64,000 nt of DNA from Shinella sp. CPCC 101442 (GTDB lineage: Bacteria; Pseudomonadota; Alphaproteobacteria; Rhizobiales; Rhizobiaceae). Below, piece after piece: positions 43,426-52,838 of this stretch. The position numbers were made by a program, and so were the translations under genes. Location of the stretch: positions 1 to 64,000 of the forward strand of contig NZ_JALIQS010000004.1 in NCBI RefSeq assembly GCF_024704725.1, in the 5' to 3' direction. The first letter of the stretch is position 1, and the number at the start of each line of letters is the position of its first letter. Under the pieces are notes generated by a model. That model worked only from the letters and a program-made list of their open reading frames with translations, had not been told where the DNA came from and ran no database searches.

Positions 43426-44985
43426 ATGAGTTTCGAGTTCCCAAATCCGCCAATCGATAGCCTTCGCCGCAAGCTGCTGATCGGCTCGCTCGCCTCTACA
43501 GCTGTCTGGGCGCTGATGCCTGCGGTGGCGAGGGCGCAGGATGTCGCCGCTCCGGCCTCGGCAAAGACTGCGCGCGATGCCGTGGAGACGGTTCGCGAGG
43601 CGATCTTGCGCATATCGCGCGAGGTCTGGAACACGCCGGAACTGTCCCTGCACGAGGAGCACTCTTCCGAAATCCACCTGCGGGAGCTGCGCGCCGCGGG
43701 CTTCACGATCGTCAGCACGGGAACGTCGGGCATCCCCACCGCCTTTCTCGCCGAATGGACGCAGGGCGAGGGCGGGCCGAAGATCGGCTTCCTGCCGGAA
43801 TACGACGCCCTTCCAGGCCTCGGCAATGCGGCTGAACCGCGCCAGGTGCCCGGGCCGGCCGGCGTCGAGGTCGGTCATGGATGTGGCCACAACATGCTTG
43901 GCGCGGGCTGCACCGGCGCGGCGCTGGCGCTCAAGAAGATGATGATCGACGGCGGCCATGCCGGAACCATCCGGGTCTATGGCTGCGCGGCGGAGGAAAC
44001 GGAAGGCGCGAAGGTCTATATGGCCCGCGACGGTCTGTTCGACGATCTCGACGCGGCCCTTGCCTGGCATCCCGGCCCGATGAACGCCACGGGGCTGCTG
44101 CGCACGGCGGCCGTCAACATGCTTCGCGTGCGTTATACCGGGCGCTCGGCCCATGCCGGCGTCGATCCGTGGGAAGGGCGCAGCGCACTCAAGGGCGCAG
44201 AACTCTTCGGCACCGGCGTCCAGTTCATGCGCGAGCACCTCAAGCCGACGACAAGGCTGCACTACACTTATACCGACGGCGGCGGCGCCCCCAATGTCAT
44301 TCCCGACACCGCCGAGGTTCTGATCATGATCCGCGATCAGGATCGCACGGAGGTGGACGAGGTGACGGCCTGGGTGAGAGATGTCGCGAGCGGTGCGGCG
44401 ACCTCCACCCAGACGACGGTCGCCGTCGACCATTTCTTCGGCATGCATGACCTTTTGCCGAACGAGACGCTCGTCCAGCGCCTGCACGACCACATGACGG
44501 CGCTGCCGCTCGAGTGGACCGAGGCCGAGCAGGTCTTCGCCAAGACCTGCCAGCGCGAGATGGGGTTGCCGGAGGCGGGCCTGATGCCGATCGTCATGCC
44601 CATCCTTCCGGAAGTCACGATCGGCGGCAGCACCGATGTCGGTGACGTCAGTTACAACACGCCGACGGGCCTCTTCGCCATTGCCACGATGCCGATCGGC
44701 GTCGGACTGCATACCTGGCCCGTCACGGCCTGCGGTGGCACCAGCATCGGTGACAAGAGCTCCATTCTCTCCGCCACGGTGATGGCGGGCGTCGGCTACG
44801 ACCTGATCATCGATGCCGACCTGCGCGCCGCCGCCCGGGCCGATTTCGACCGTCGCAAGGCCGGTCGGAAGTACGTGTCGCCACTGCCAAAGGATCGTGT
44901 GCGGCCCGATGGCATTCCGCCCCACCTGCTGATTCGCGATGGTTTTGATGAATTTATCGCCGGATACAGGGAAAAGCAGCCGTAA
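43426..44985 (+). CDS. Exported M20-family amidohydrolase (AbgB-like)
   Basis: This 519-residue metal-dependent hydrolase of the M20D/AbgB group has the metal motif VGHGCGHNMLG and the catalytic pair CAAEETEG. RSAHAGVDPWEGRSAL belongs to the dimerisation domain. The N-terminus SLRRKLLIGSLASTAVWALMP... ARAQ is a twin-arginine signal, so the enzyme is probably exported folded with its metals. ATG 43426 is used because GAGGGC precedes it; ATG 43408 lacks a ribosome site. It likely cleaves an N-acyl amino acid or aminobenzoyl-glutamate-like amide. Confidence 0.87.
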   Translation: MSFEFPNPPIDSLRRKLLIGSLASTAVWALMPAVARAQDVAAPASAKTARDAVETVREAILRISREVWNTPELSLHEEHSSEIHLRELRAAGFTIVSTGTSGIPTAFLAEWTQGEGGPKIGFLPEYDALPGLGNAAEPRQVPGPAGVEVGHGCGHNMLGAGCTGAALALKKMMIDGGHAGTIRVYGCAAEETEGAKVYMARDGLFDDLDAALAWHPGPMNATGLLRTAAVNMLRVRYTGRSAHAGVDPWEGRSALKGAELFGTGVQFMREHLKPTTRLHYTYTDGGGAPNVIPDTAEVLIMIRDQDRTEVDEVTAWVRDVASGAATSTQTTVAVDHFFGMHDLLPNETLVQRLHDHMTALPLEWTEAEQVFAKTCQREMGLPEAGLMPIVMPILPEVTIGGSTDVGDVSYNTPTGLFAIATMPIGVGLHTWPVTACGGTSIGDKSSILSATVMAGVGYDLIIDADLRAAARADFDRRKAGRKYVSPLPKDRVRPDGIPPHLLIRDGFDEFIAGYREKQP

Positions 44986-45175
44986 GGCGCGCGCTGAAAC
45001 CCGCCGATGTTCTGTTGCGGTGTCGCGAGAGAGCGATGCGTTAAGCGCGACAGGCAATTTCGAGGGGAGACCGTCTGACGATACACGCAGCCGGTTGCAG
45101 CCGCGACTGCTTTTCCACTAGTCTTGCCCAAGGCCCTCACGGCCGCCGGCAATGCCGATATCCAAGGAGAATATG

Positions 45176-45559
45176 ATGAATGTGAGCAGCGCGTCGAAGA
45201 CGATCTATCGTGCCGGCAAAATCTCTCTGGCCGCCGCCTGCGTCGCCATGCTCCTGAGCGGGCCGGTGAACGCGCAGTTTTCCGGGGCGAAACGGACGCC
45301 CGACGTCACGACGGTCGAGCAGGCCAGGGCTGCACGGCATGGCGCGCGCGCCTCGTTGAAAGGTTCGCTGACGAAGGAAGTCCGAATGGCCCAATATCTC
45401 TTTCGGGACAAGACCGGGGAAATTCGCGTCCGTATCCAGCGGGAACTCTGGCGTGGGCGTGAGATCACGGCGAAGACGCTGCTTCGCGTGCGGGGCAAGA
45501 TCCAGTCCGATGTGCGCGGCAGGTTCGTGAATGTCGATTATGTGCAGGTGCTGAACTAA
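45176..45559 (+). CDS. Secreted BOF-domain (YgiW/YdeI-like) protein
   Basis: This product of about 127 residues has a signal peptide (ending GPVNAQF) and a single OB-fold BOF domain. Its features are TVEQARAARHGARASLKGSL, YLFRDKTGEIRVRIQRELWRG and NVDYVQV. Family members are periplasmic and are linked to stress tolerance. AAGGAG lies before two tandem ATGs (45173, 45176). It overlaps the nikR gene end by four bases in convergent orientation. Confidence 0.85.
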   Translation: MNVSSASKTIYRAGKISLAAACVAMLLSGPVNAQFSGAKRTPDVTTVEQARAARHGARASLKGSLTKEVRMAQYLFRDKTGEIRVRIQRELWRGREITAKTLLRVRGKIQSDVRGRFVNVDYVQVLN

Positions 45560-45966
45560 ACCTCGGGGGCCAGCGGCATGATGTGGAGATGCCCGTATCT
45601 CACGGCGCGCTCCGAGATCACATGTTCGGCAAAGTGCTGCACTTCGCCGGACGTTCCCTTCAGGATGCTGACTTCGAGGCAGTTCTTCTCATCGAGATGG
45701 ATGTGCAGGCTGGATACGGTCAGGTCGTGGTGGCTGTGGAACGTGCTCGTCAGCCGCTTCGCCAGTTCGCGGGCTTCGTGATCGAAGACATAGCTCAGCA
45801 CGCCGATGGCGTTGCTGAGCGAACCGCTTTCGATCGAGGCCTGTTTCAGTCCGGCGCGCGCGAGGTCGCGAATGGCTTCCGAACGGTTCTGGTAGCCGCG
45901 CGCCTTGATCATGCGGTCGAGCTCTTCCATCAGGTCGTCGTCGAGCGTGACGGTTACTCTTTGCAT
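45556..45966 (-). CDS. nikR: Nickel-responsive repressor NikR
   Basis: This 136-residue ribbon-helix-helix regulator binds DNA through its N-terminus (MQRVTVTLDDDLMEELDRMI, then NRSEAIRDLAR) and nickel through an ACT-like domain. The four nickel ligands of the E. coli protein are present, shifted by one: His77, His88, His90 and Cys96. It is divergent from nikA, and a NikR-type box lies in the 204-bp spacer. It should repress nickel uptake when nickel is sufficient. Confidence 0.95.
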   Translation of the reverse strand: MQRVTVTLDDDLMEELDRMIKARGYQNRSEAIRDLARAGLKQASIESGSLSNAIGVLSYVFDHEARELAKRLTSTFHSHHDLTVSSLHIHLDEKNCLEVSILKGTSGEVQHFAEHVISERAVRYGHLHIMPLAPEV

Positions 45967-46091
45967 GAAAAATCCTGACTGGCGCCGCCTGCGCCTCCGG
46001 AGGTCGAAAGCCCGATATCGATAGCCCATGGCAAGGCAAGCTCCAACTGCTTTCCGCGGCGAGGGCCGGCCCGGGCGGGTCCGAAAGGTGT

Positions 46092-46119
46092 GTAAGCAAT
46101 TTTTCCATAGACATCATAC
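46092..46119. promoter_or_regulatory. NikR operator
   Basis: GTAAGC at 46092-46097 and TCATAC at 46114-46119 are separated by exactly 16 bases. The E. coli NikR consensus is GTATGA-N16-TCATAC, so the right half is perfect and the left matches four of six. It lies between nikR and nikA, about 50 bp before nikA. Confidence 0.7.
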
Positions 46120-46170
46120 GGTGTTCGTTTCTATCCTGCGTTGACATTGTGATCGAGGTTGCTGACGCCG

Positions 46171-47739
46171 ATGATGAAGCTGTCCATTCTTGCAGCGGTT
46201 TCCACGCTTTCCCTGCTGAGCGCTCCGGTCCTGGCGGCGGAGAAATCCGAACTGGTGCTGGCCATCGGCGGGGAGCCGGATACCGGCTATGATCCGTTGC
46301 TGGGATGGGGACGCTACGGCCATCCCCTGTTCCAATCCACCCTGCTCAGCCGCGATGCCGATCTTGCCACGAAGTCCGATCTTGCGACGGCCTGGGCGCT
46401 TTCCGACGACAAGCTGACCTGGACCATATCCATCCGCGAGGGCGTGACTTTTTCGGATGGCACGCCACTGACCGCAAGGGACGTCGCCTTCACCTTCACC
46501 AAAGCCGCCACGGCGGGTGGCGCGATCGATCTTCATGCGATGGTGTCCGCCGAGGCGACCGACGACAGGACCGTCGTGATCCGGCTCAAGCAGCCATGGA
46601 TCACCTTCACGGAGAATTTCTACTCGCTGGGCATCGTGCCGGAAGCGACGTACGGCGCGGACTATGCGCGCAACCCGGTCGGCTCGGGGCCGTATCGGCT
46701 TGTCTCCTGGCGGCAGGGCGAGCAGCTGATCGTGGAGGCCAACCCGAACTATTACGGTGAAAAGTCGCCGTTCAGCCGCCTGACTTTCCTGTTCACCGGA
46801 GAAGATACAAGCCTGGCGGCCGCCAATGCGGGGCAGGTGGACATGGTGTCCGTGCCCGCAGCACTTGCCGATGCCGTTCCCGCCGGCTTCAGCACCGTCG
46901 TGGTCGATACCGTCGACAACAGGGGTATTCACTTCCCGATGGCGCCCGACGAGGGGAAGAAGGACGCCAAGGGCAATGCCATCGGCAACAATGTCACGGC
47001 CGACGTTGCCATTCGCCGGGCGGTCAATATCGGCATCGACCGCCAGAAGATCGTGGACACGGCCCTTCTGGGCCACGGGACGCCGGCCTATGGCCCGGCG
47101 GACGGATTGCCCTGGTCCAATCCGCAGGCCGCCGTGACATTCGATCTCGACGCGGCCAGGCGCCTGCTGGACGAGGCCGGATGGGTGCCCGGCGCGGATG
47201 GCATACGGGAAAAGAACGGCCTGCGCGCCGCGTTCCGCATCCATTATCCCGCTTCCGATTCCACCCGGCAGGCCATTGCGATGGTTCTCGCCGAACTGCT
47301 GAAGCCGCTTGGCATCGAGGGGACGCCGAACGGCACGACCTGGGAAGGCATCGAACGCGTCATGCATTCCGAGCCGGTCGCATTCGGATGGGGCAGCCAA
47401 AGCCCGCTGGAAGTCTACAGCCTCTACCAGAGCGGATGGGGCGGCGTGGACTATTACAACCCCGGTTTCTTCTCCAATGCTGCCGTCGACGGGTATTTCG
47501 AGGCGGCGCAGCGCGCATCGAGCCTTGAGGCGTCCTATCCGGAATGGCAGAAGGCCGAATGGGACGGTGCGACGGGCTTCAGCACGAAGGGCGAGGCCGG
47601 CTGGGCCTGGCTGGTCAATCTCGACCATGTCTATTTCGCCAACAAATGCCTCGACGTCGGCAAGACGCAGATCGAACCGCATGGCCACGGATGGCCGATC
47701 ACCGCGGGCATCCAGGGCTGGACCTGGACCTGCAACTGA
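46171..47739 (+). CDS. nikA: Nickel ABC transporter substrate-binding protein NikA
   Basis: This 522-residue SBP_bac_5 (oligopeptide/nickel class) periplasmic protein has a signal peptide ending APVLAA. ELVLAIGGEPDTGYDPL and VGSGPYRLVSW are typical. Assignment to nickel comes mainly from the divergent nikR, the NikR box and the five-gene order, as the class also holds peptide binders. ATG 46171 is preferred; GAGG lies 12 bases upstream, and TTG 46159 is in frame but has no spacing to it. Confidence 0.87.
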   Translation: MMKLSILAAVSTLSLLSAPVLAAEKSELVLAIGGEPDTGYDPLLGWGRYGHPLFQSTLLSRDADLATKSDLATAWALSDDKLTWTISIREGVTFSDGTPLTARDVAFTFTKAATAGGAIDLHAMVSAEATDDRTVVIRLKQPWITFTENFYSLGIVPEATYGADYARNPVGSGPYRLVSWRQGEQLIVEANPNYYGEKSPFSRLTFLFTGEDTSLAAANAGQVDMVSVPAALADAVPAGFSTVVVDTVDNRGIHFPMAPDEGKKDAKGNAIGNNVTADVAIRRAVNIGIDRQKIVDTALLGHGTPAYGPADGLPWSNPQAAVTFDLDAARRLLDEAGWVPGADGIREKNGLRAAFRIHYPASDSTRQAIAMVLAELLKPLGIEGTPNGTTWEGIERVMHSEPVAFGWGSQSPLEVYSLYQSGWGGVDYYNPGFFSNAAVDGYFEAAQRASSLEASYPEWQKAEWDGATGFSTKGEAGWAWLVNLDHVYFANKCLDVGKTQIEPHGHGWPITAGIQGWTWTCN

Positions 47740-47748
47740 GGAACGACC

Positions 47749-48753
47749 ATGGGGTCCTGGACGGCTTTCGTTCTCGTTCGACTTGTCCGCCTGGCACTTG
47801 TGCTGGCGGGTGTGGCGGCGGTGGCCTTCCTGCTGGCGAAGTTTTCCCCGGTCGATCCGATCGATGCCTATCTCGGCCCGGATATCGCGCGGGTCGGCCC
47901 GGAGCAGCGGGCGCTCATCGCGGAGAAATGGGGATTGGACCAGCCCGCCGGCGTCCAGTTCGTGAAGTGGTTTTCACGCATTCTGACGGGTGATCTGGGG
48001 TGGAGCGTCACCTACAACGCCCCCGTCGCCGACGTCATTTCGGAGCGCTTCCGGTCTTCCGTCGTTCTCATGGGGCTGGCATGGGTCTTTTCCGGGGTCA
48101 TCGGCTTTTCGCTCGGCATCTGGGCCGGTGCCAGACCCGGCAGCTGGAGCGATCGCGTCATCCGGCTCTATGCCTATATTCTGGCGGCGACACCGACCTT
48201 CTGGATCGCGATCCTGCTGCTGATCGTCTTTTCGGTGGGTTTGCGCTGGACGCCCGTCTGCTGTGCGGCGCCTATCGGCCTGCTGCCCGAAGACGTCACG
48301 CTGCTGCAGCGCCTGCATCATCTCCTGCTGCCGCTCGTCGGCCTGTCGATCCTGGGCATCGCGCAGATCGCACTCCACACGCGCGTCAAGATGATCGAGA
48401 TCATGCAGTCCGACTTCGTGCTCTATGCGAGGGCGCAAGGCGGCACGACGCTCGATATCATCCTGCATCACGGCGTGCGCAATACCGCCCTGCCGGCGAT
48501 CACCGTTCTCTTCGCCTCCCTTGGCGAGCTTTTCGGCGGCTCGATCCTTGCCGAAACCGTGTTCTCCTATCCGGGCCTGGGAAGCGCCACCATTGAGGCC
48601 GGCATCCGCGGCGATGTGCCTCTGCTTCTCGCCATCACACTCATGACGACCCTGTTCGTCTCCGTCGGCAATACGATCGCGGACGTCCTCTACCACGTCG
48701 CGGACCCGCGCATTTCATCGGCAAGCGAAACATGGCGGGGGGTTGCGGAATGA
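47749..48753 (+). CDS. nikB: Nickel ABC transporter permease NikB
   Basis: This 334-residue inner-membrane permease has about six helices and the DppB/NikB-type N-terminus FVLVRLVRLALVLAGVAAVAFLLAKFSPVDPI. The docking loop YARAQGGTTLDIILHHGVRN is followed by GGSILAETVFSYPGLG. It starts 9 bp after nikA and overlaps nikC by four bases (ATGA). Confidence 0.9.
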   Translation: MGSWTAFVLVRLVRLALVLAGVAAVAFLLAKFSPVDPIDAYLGPDIARVGPEQRALIAEKWGLDQPAGVQFVKWFSRILTGDLGWSVTYNAPVADVISERFRSSVVLMGLAWVFSGVIGFSLGIWAGARPGSWSDRVIRLYAYILAATPTFWIAILLLIVFSVGLRWTPVCCAAPIGLLPEDVTLLQRLHHLLLPLVGLSILGIAQIALHTRVKMIEIMQSDFVLYARAQGGTTLDIILHHGVRNTALPAITVLFASLGELFGGSILAETVFSYPGLGSATIEAGIRGDVPLLLAITLMTTLFVSVGNTIADVLYHVADPRISSASETWRGVAE

Positions 48754-49604
48754 CGGTGGCATTCGAAAGACCCTCGGAAACACCGTCGCTCGACAAGGTG
48801 GGGCCCGTGCTCGTTGCAACCGGGATCGCGGTGCTGCTGCTCGCCGCCATCCTGCTTGCGGCCTGGCTCACCGGTGCATCCGGTCTGGCGAGCGACCTTC
48901 AGGCGCGGCTTCAGCCGCCCTCCTTTCAGCATCTCTTCGGCACCGACATGTTCGGCCGCGATGTGCTGGCACGGACGATCAAGGGGCTGGCGCTCAGCTT
49001 CCGCATCGGTTTTCTGGCGGCTGGAATATCGGTGATCATCGCCACCTGCCTTGCCATCGTGGCGGCCAGCGGCTCGCGGCTGGCCGACAGCATCGTGTCG
49101 CTGCTCACCGACATGACCATGGGATTGCCGCATCTCGTGCTGCTGATCCTGATTTCCTTCGCGCTCGGCGGCGGCACGACCGCCGTCGTCATCGCCGTCG
49201 CGGTCACCCACTGGCCGCGGCTTACACGCATCCTGCGCGCGGAGATCCTGCAGGTGCGCAATGCGGACTATGTCGCCGTTTCACGCAATTTCGGCAAATC
49301 GCGCTGGTTCATCGCCCGGCATCACATCCTGCCGCACCTGATTCCACAGATGATCGTCGGCTTCGTCCTGCTCTTTCCGCACGCCATCCTGCACGAGGCG
49401 GGGCTGACCTTTCTCGGCTTCGGGCTGGAACCCGGCAAGCCGGCGATCGGCATCCTGCTGTCGGAATCGATGCGCTACCTCATGGCCGGCAAATGGTGGC
49501 TCGGCCTGTTCCCGGGTTTTCTGCTGCTGGTCGCCGTTCTGTGCTTCGATGTCATCGGCAACGGGCTGCGCGCATTGACGGATCCACGGGGAGGCCGGTC
49601 ATGA
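48750..49604 (+). CDS. nikC: Nickel ABC transporter permease NikC
   Basis: This 284-residue DppC/NikC-type permease has the conserved HLFGTDMFGRDVLARTIKG near residue 60 and the docking loop VAVSRNFGKSRWFIARHHILP. ATG 48750 overlaps the nikB stop, and the gene ends in an ATGA overlap with nikD. With NikB it forms the membrane channel. Confidence 0.9.
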   Translation: MTVAFERPSETPSLDKVGPVLVATGIAVLLLAAILLAAWLTGASGLASDLQARLQPPSFQHLFGTDMFGRDVLARTIKGLALSFRIGFLAAGISVIIATCLAIVAASGSRLADSIVSLLTDMTMGLPHLVLLILISFALGGGTTAVVIAVAVTHWPRLTRILRAEILQVRNADYVAVSRNFGKSRWFIARHHILPHLIPQMIVGFVLLFPHAILHEAGLTFLGFGLEPGKPAIGILLSESMRYLMAGKWWLGLFPGFLLLVAVLCFDVIGNGLRALTDPRGGRS

Positions 49605-50404
49605 GCGTGCTCGAGATCGAAAGGCTGACGGTTTCGTTCCATCGCCGCGACGGCCTGATGCGCCGGATTGCCATCGATTGCGTGCGCGATATTTCGCTTG
49701 CTGTCGCGCGCGGCGAAGTGTTGGCTTTGTTCGGGGCCTCGGGCGCGGGAAAGAGCCTGCTTGCCCATGCCGTCATGGGTCTTCTGCCGGCCAATGCCCT
49801 GGCCGGCGGCACCATGCGCTTCGACGGGCGCGTTCTGGACGCGCGGGCGCAAGCCGCCTTGCGTGGCAACCGCATCGCATTGATCCCGCAGTCGGTCGCC
49901 CATCTCGATCCGCTCGCCACGGTTGGCCAGCAGCTTCGCTGGGCCGCCCGGCGCGCGCGCCATCCGATGACGACGCCGGGCGCGGTGGAAGGGGCATTGT
50001 CGCGCTTCGATCTCGCACCCGCCGTTGCCGGCACCTTCCCGCATACGCTGTCGGGCGGCATGGCACGCCGCGTCATGCTGGCGATGACGACGGCGTCGGG
50101 CGCCGATCTCGTCCTTGCCGACGAACCGAGCAACGGCCTCGACGCGGAGAACACGGCACGGGTCTTTCGCTGCCTGAAATCCTTCGCCGAAGCGGGAAAA
50201 GCCGTCATCGTCATCTCCCACGATCTTTCGGCGGCGCTGAAGATCGCGGACCGGGTGGTCCTCCTCAGCGGCGGGCAGGTCGCCGCCGAGGAGCGGGCCG
50301 GTGCCTTCGCGGGTGACGGCGGAGCGCTGTCCACCGCCTATGCCCGCTTAATCTGGAATGCCCTGCCGCAGAACGGCTTTTCGCGAGTGCGCCATGAGGC
50401 TTGA
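49601..50404 (+). CDS. nikD: Nickel ABC transporter ATPase NikD
   Basis: This 267-residue ATPase has Walker A GASGAGKS, signature LSGGMARR, Walker B LVLADEP and the switch histidine in VISHDL. The C-terminal extension typical of the oligopeptide/nickel ATPases is present but short. ATG 49601 overlaps the nikC stop by four bases; the longer upstream frame lies inside nikC. It overlaps nikE by 11 bp. Confidence 0.9.
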   Translation: MSVLEIERLTVSFHRRDGLMRRIAIDCVRDISLAVARGEVLALFGASGAGKSLLAHAVMGLLPANALAGGTMRFDGRVLDARAQAALRGNRIALIPQSVAHLDPLATVGQQLRWAARRARHPMTTPGAVEGALSRFDLAPAVAGTFPHTLSGGMARRVMLAMTTASGADLVLADEPSNGLDAENTARVFRCLKSFAEAGKAVIVISHDLSAALKIADRVVLLSGGQVAAEERAGAFAGDGGALSTAYARLIWNALPQNGFSRVRHEA

Positions 50405-50987
50405 GGCGGTGGCGGTCGGATTTGGCTTTGGCGGCGGGACGCCTGTCCTCGATGGGGTCGATCTGGCGCTCGAAAGCGGCCGGATATCGGGCCTGACGGG
50501 AAAGTCGGGGCGAGGCAAGTCGACGCTGGGGAAGATCCTGGCCAGGCATCTTCTGCCGACGAAGGGCAGGGTGCTGATCGACGGTGCCGCACCGGTCTCG
50601 TCAGGCTTCAATCCCGTTCAACTCATACACCAGACCGCGATTTTCGCCGTCAATCCGCGGTGGAAGATCGGGCGGATCGTATCGGAAGCCTGTCTGCCCG
50701 ATGAGGCGCTGATGCAGGCGCTCGGCATAAGGCGGCAATGGCTCGACCGCTATCCCCACGAACTGTCCGGCGGCGAGTTGCAGCGGGTGGCGCTGTTGCG
50801 TTCCCTGACGCCGCGAACCCGCTTCCTGATCGCCGATGAAATCACATCCATGCTCGACCCCATTGCGCAAAGCGAGATCTGGCATGCCCTGATCGATGTT
50901 TCGGAGAAACGGGACATCGGCATATTGGTGATCAGCCATGATCGGGCGCTGCTGGACAGGGTAGCGGCTCAGACGGTCACGCTGTAG
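50394..50987 (+). CDS. nikE: Nickel ABC transporter ATPase NikE (short form)
   Basis: This 197-residue ATPase is shorter than usual (about 260) and stops soon after the switch region (VISHDRALLDRVAAQTVTL). Walker A GKSGRGKST, signature LSGGELQR and Walker B FLIADEI are all intact. The missing part is the C-terminal oligopeptide-transporter extension, so catalysis could be preserved. ATG 50394 is set by the overlap with nikD. Confidence 0.85.
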   Translation: MRLEAVAVGFGFGGGTPVLDGVDLALESGRISGLTGKSGRGKSTLGKILARHLLPTKGRVLIDGAAPVSSGFNPVQLIHQTAIFAVNPRWKIGRIVSEACLPDEALMQALGIRRQWLDRYPHELSGGELQRVALLRSLTPRTRFLIADEITSMLDPIAQSEIWHALIDVSEKRDIGILVISHDRALLDRVAAQTVTL

Positions 50988-51007
50988 CAGTTCTTACCCG
51001 ATTGCCG

Positions 51008-51712
51008 TCAAAAGACGATCCTGCCGGCAAGGTAACTGACCGCAATGGTGCCGATCCCGATGACCAGGGTGCGGATGAGGGTGAACGAGACGTTCAGACG
51101 CCCGGCGCGGGCTCCGACGATCGAGGTCAGCGTGAGCGATGCCGCGACAGCGGCGAGGATTACCCCCGTTTCCAGACGCACGGGCACGGCGATGGTGATG
51201 GACAGCGGAATAGCCGCTCCCAGTGCATAGGCGATGGCCGACCCGGTGGCGGCCCTGAGGACGTCGGCGTTCGACATGACATCGAGGATGCCGTGTTCGC
51301 TCTCCAGCTGCGCCTTCAGCGGCGAGCGCCGCATCAGCTCCGCCGCGACTTCCTGCGCCAGGTGCGGACTGAGCCCCTTTTCTTCGTAATATGCGGCGAG
51401 TTCGGAAAGCTCGGTTTGCGGCTGCTGCCTGATCTCGACCTTTTCTTCCCGTATCGCATTGAGCTGCGCTTCGCGTTCGGCCGCTGCCTCCGCCCATTTC
51501 GCGCCGCCGGCGCTGAACATCCCGGCTATGGTCGCGACGGTCGCCGCCATCACGAGCGTCGTTTCATCGGCGCCCGCGCCGGCAAGCCCTTCGAGAATGC
51601 CCGCCGTCGCGATGATACCGTCATTGGCCGCCAGCGTCGCGTTGCGGCGTTCTGCGGGATCCGTCAAAACAGGCATCGATTTTTGCAGCAGGTCATCAAG
51701 CGCACGTGTCAT
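51008..51712 (-). CDS. VIT1/CCC1-family metal transporter
   Basis: This 234-residue membrane protein matches the VIT family. The first helix region is LAANDGIIATAGILEGLAGAG, and a cytosolic metal-binding stretch rich in Glu (about 70-120, AAEREAQLNAIREEKVEIR) follows. Three more hydrophobic helices complete it. Family members move Fe(II) or Mn(II). It converges on nikE with 20 bp between the stops, so it belongs to a different transcription unit. Confidence 0.87.
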   Translation of the reverse strand: MTRALDDLLQKSMPVLTDPAERRNATLAANDGIIATAGILEGLAGAGADETTLVMAATVATIAGMFSAGGAKWAEAAAEREAQLNAIREEKVEIRQQPQTELSELAAYYEEKGLSPHLAQEVAAELMRRSPLKAQLESEHGILDVMSNADVLRAATGSAIAYALGAAIPLSITIAVPVRLETGVILAAVAASLTLTSIVGARAGRLNVSFTLIRTLVIGIGTIAVSYLAGRIVF

Positions 51713-51748
51713 GCTGTTTCCAGATATCGGCGCAAGCGCGCCGGTCCC

Positions 51749-52495
51749 TCAGCCCAATGTGTTGTACCCGGCATCGACATAGATGGTCTGGCCGCTGATA
51801 TAGCGGGCCTTGTCGGACAGCAGGAAAGCGGCGGCCTCGCCGATCTGGTCTATGGTGACGAGCTGGTGGAGCGGCGCACGTTCGGCTGCCTTGGCCATCA
51901 GGTCGTCGAAATGCGTGAGGCCGGAGGCGGCGCGTGTCTTCACCGGACCGGTCGACAGGGCGTTGACGCGGATGGCGTGCGGGCCAAGTTCGGTGGCGAG
52001 ATAGCGCACGCTCGCCTCCAGCGCCGCTTTGACCGGCCCCATGATGCCGTAGCCGGGTACGACTTTCTCCGCCCCGTAAAAACTCATGGTGAGGATCGAT
52101 CCGCCGCTTGCCATCAGCGGCTCGGCGTGTTTCGCCAGGCGGACCAGCGAATGGCAGGAAATATCCATCGCCGTTGCGAAGCCCTCCGCCGAGCTGTCCG
52201 TCACGCGGCCGTGCAGGTCCGCCTTCGGAGCGAAGGCGATGGAATGCAGCAGGAAGTCGAGCCGGCCCCAGCGGTCCCCGATCGTCTCGAACAGCGCCGC
52301 CGTCTGCCCGGCGTCGCGCACGTCGAGCGGCAGGAGGATGGGCGCGCCGACCTCTTCGGCCAGCGGCGCGACGTGGCTCCGCGCCTTGTCGTTCTGATAG
52401 GTGATGGCCAGTTCCGCCCCGGCGGCCTTCAGAGCTCTCGCGCATCCCCAGGCGAGCGATTGATCATTGGCAAGGCCGATGATGAGACCCTTCAT
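51749..52495 (-). CDS. fabI: Enoyl-[acyl-carrier-protein] reductase FabI
   Basis: This 248-residue SDR enzyme reduces enoyl-ACP with NAD(P)H in fatty-acid elongation. LIIGLANDQSLAWGCARALKAAGAELAITY is the FabI-type nucleotide-binding start, SIAF follows, and the catalytic Tyr149-x6-Lys156 pair lies in GYGIMGPVKAALE. The N-terminus is a few residues shorter than in most FabI proteins. It may be an extra copy, as rhizobia often have two. Confidence 0.88.
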   Translation of the reverse strand: MKGLIIGLANDQSLAWGCARALKAAGAELAITYQNDKARSHVAPLAEEVGAPILLPLDVRDAGQTAALFETIGDRWGRLDFLLHSIAFAPKADLHGRVTDSSAEGFATAMDISCHSLVRLAKHAEPLMASGGSILTMSFYGAEKVVPGYGIMGPVKAALEASVRYLATELGPHAIRVNALSTGPVKTRAASGLTHFDDLMAKAAERAPLHQLVTIDQIGEAAAFLLSDKARYISGQTIYVDAGYNTLG

Positions 52496-52838
52496 GCACT
52501 TTTCTCCCGTGAAGCCTGTCCGGAAGGCCGCATTCCTGCGGCCCATCGGGAGGAGAGACCGTCCTGATCCTCTATCGCTGTAGACCGTGACAGGGATTTT
52601 GCAAGCGATGTATCCCGGACAATACCGGCCGGATGCGAAAAACCGGCAGGGCACCGGAATACGCCTGGAAGAGCATAGACGCTGTTTCGCGGCACCAGGC
52701 ATCGCCGGGCAGCCGTTCCGGCGTCAGACATGTCGCGGGGTCTCTCGCCGTTCAAACGACCCCAAAATCACGGGCGGTTTTCCCCGCTTCCACTGCTCGA
52801 TCTAAAATCGTCCGAAGCCCAACTGGAAACCGGACGAC
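52496..52838. other. 343-bp spacer between fabI and the tail-type gene
   Basis: This divergent spacer should hold promoters for fabI (minus) and for the gene at 52839 (plus). I see no additional reading frame with a ribosome site, no strong dyad and no repeat. Confidence 0.4.
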
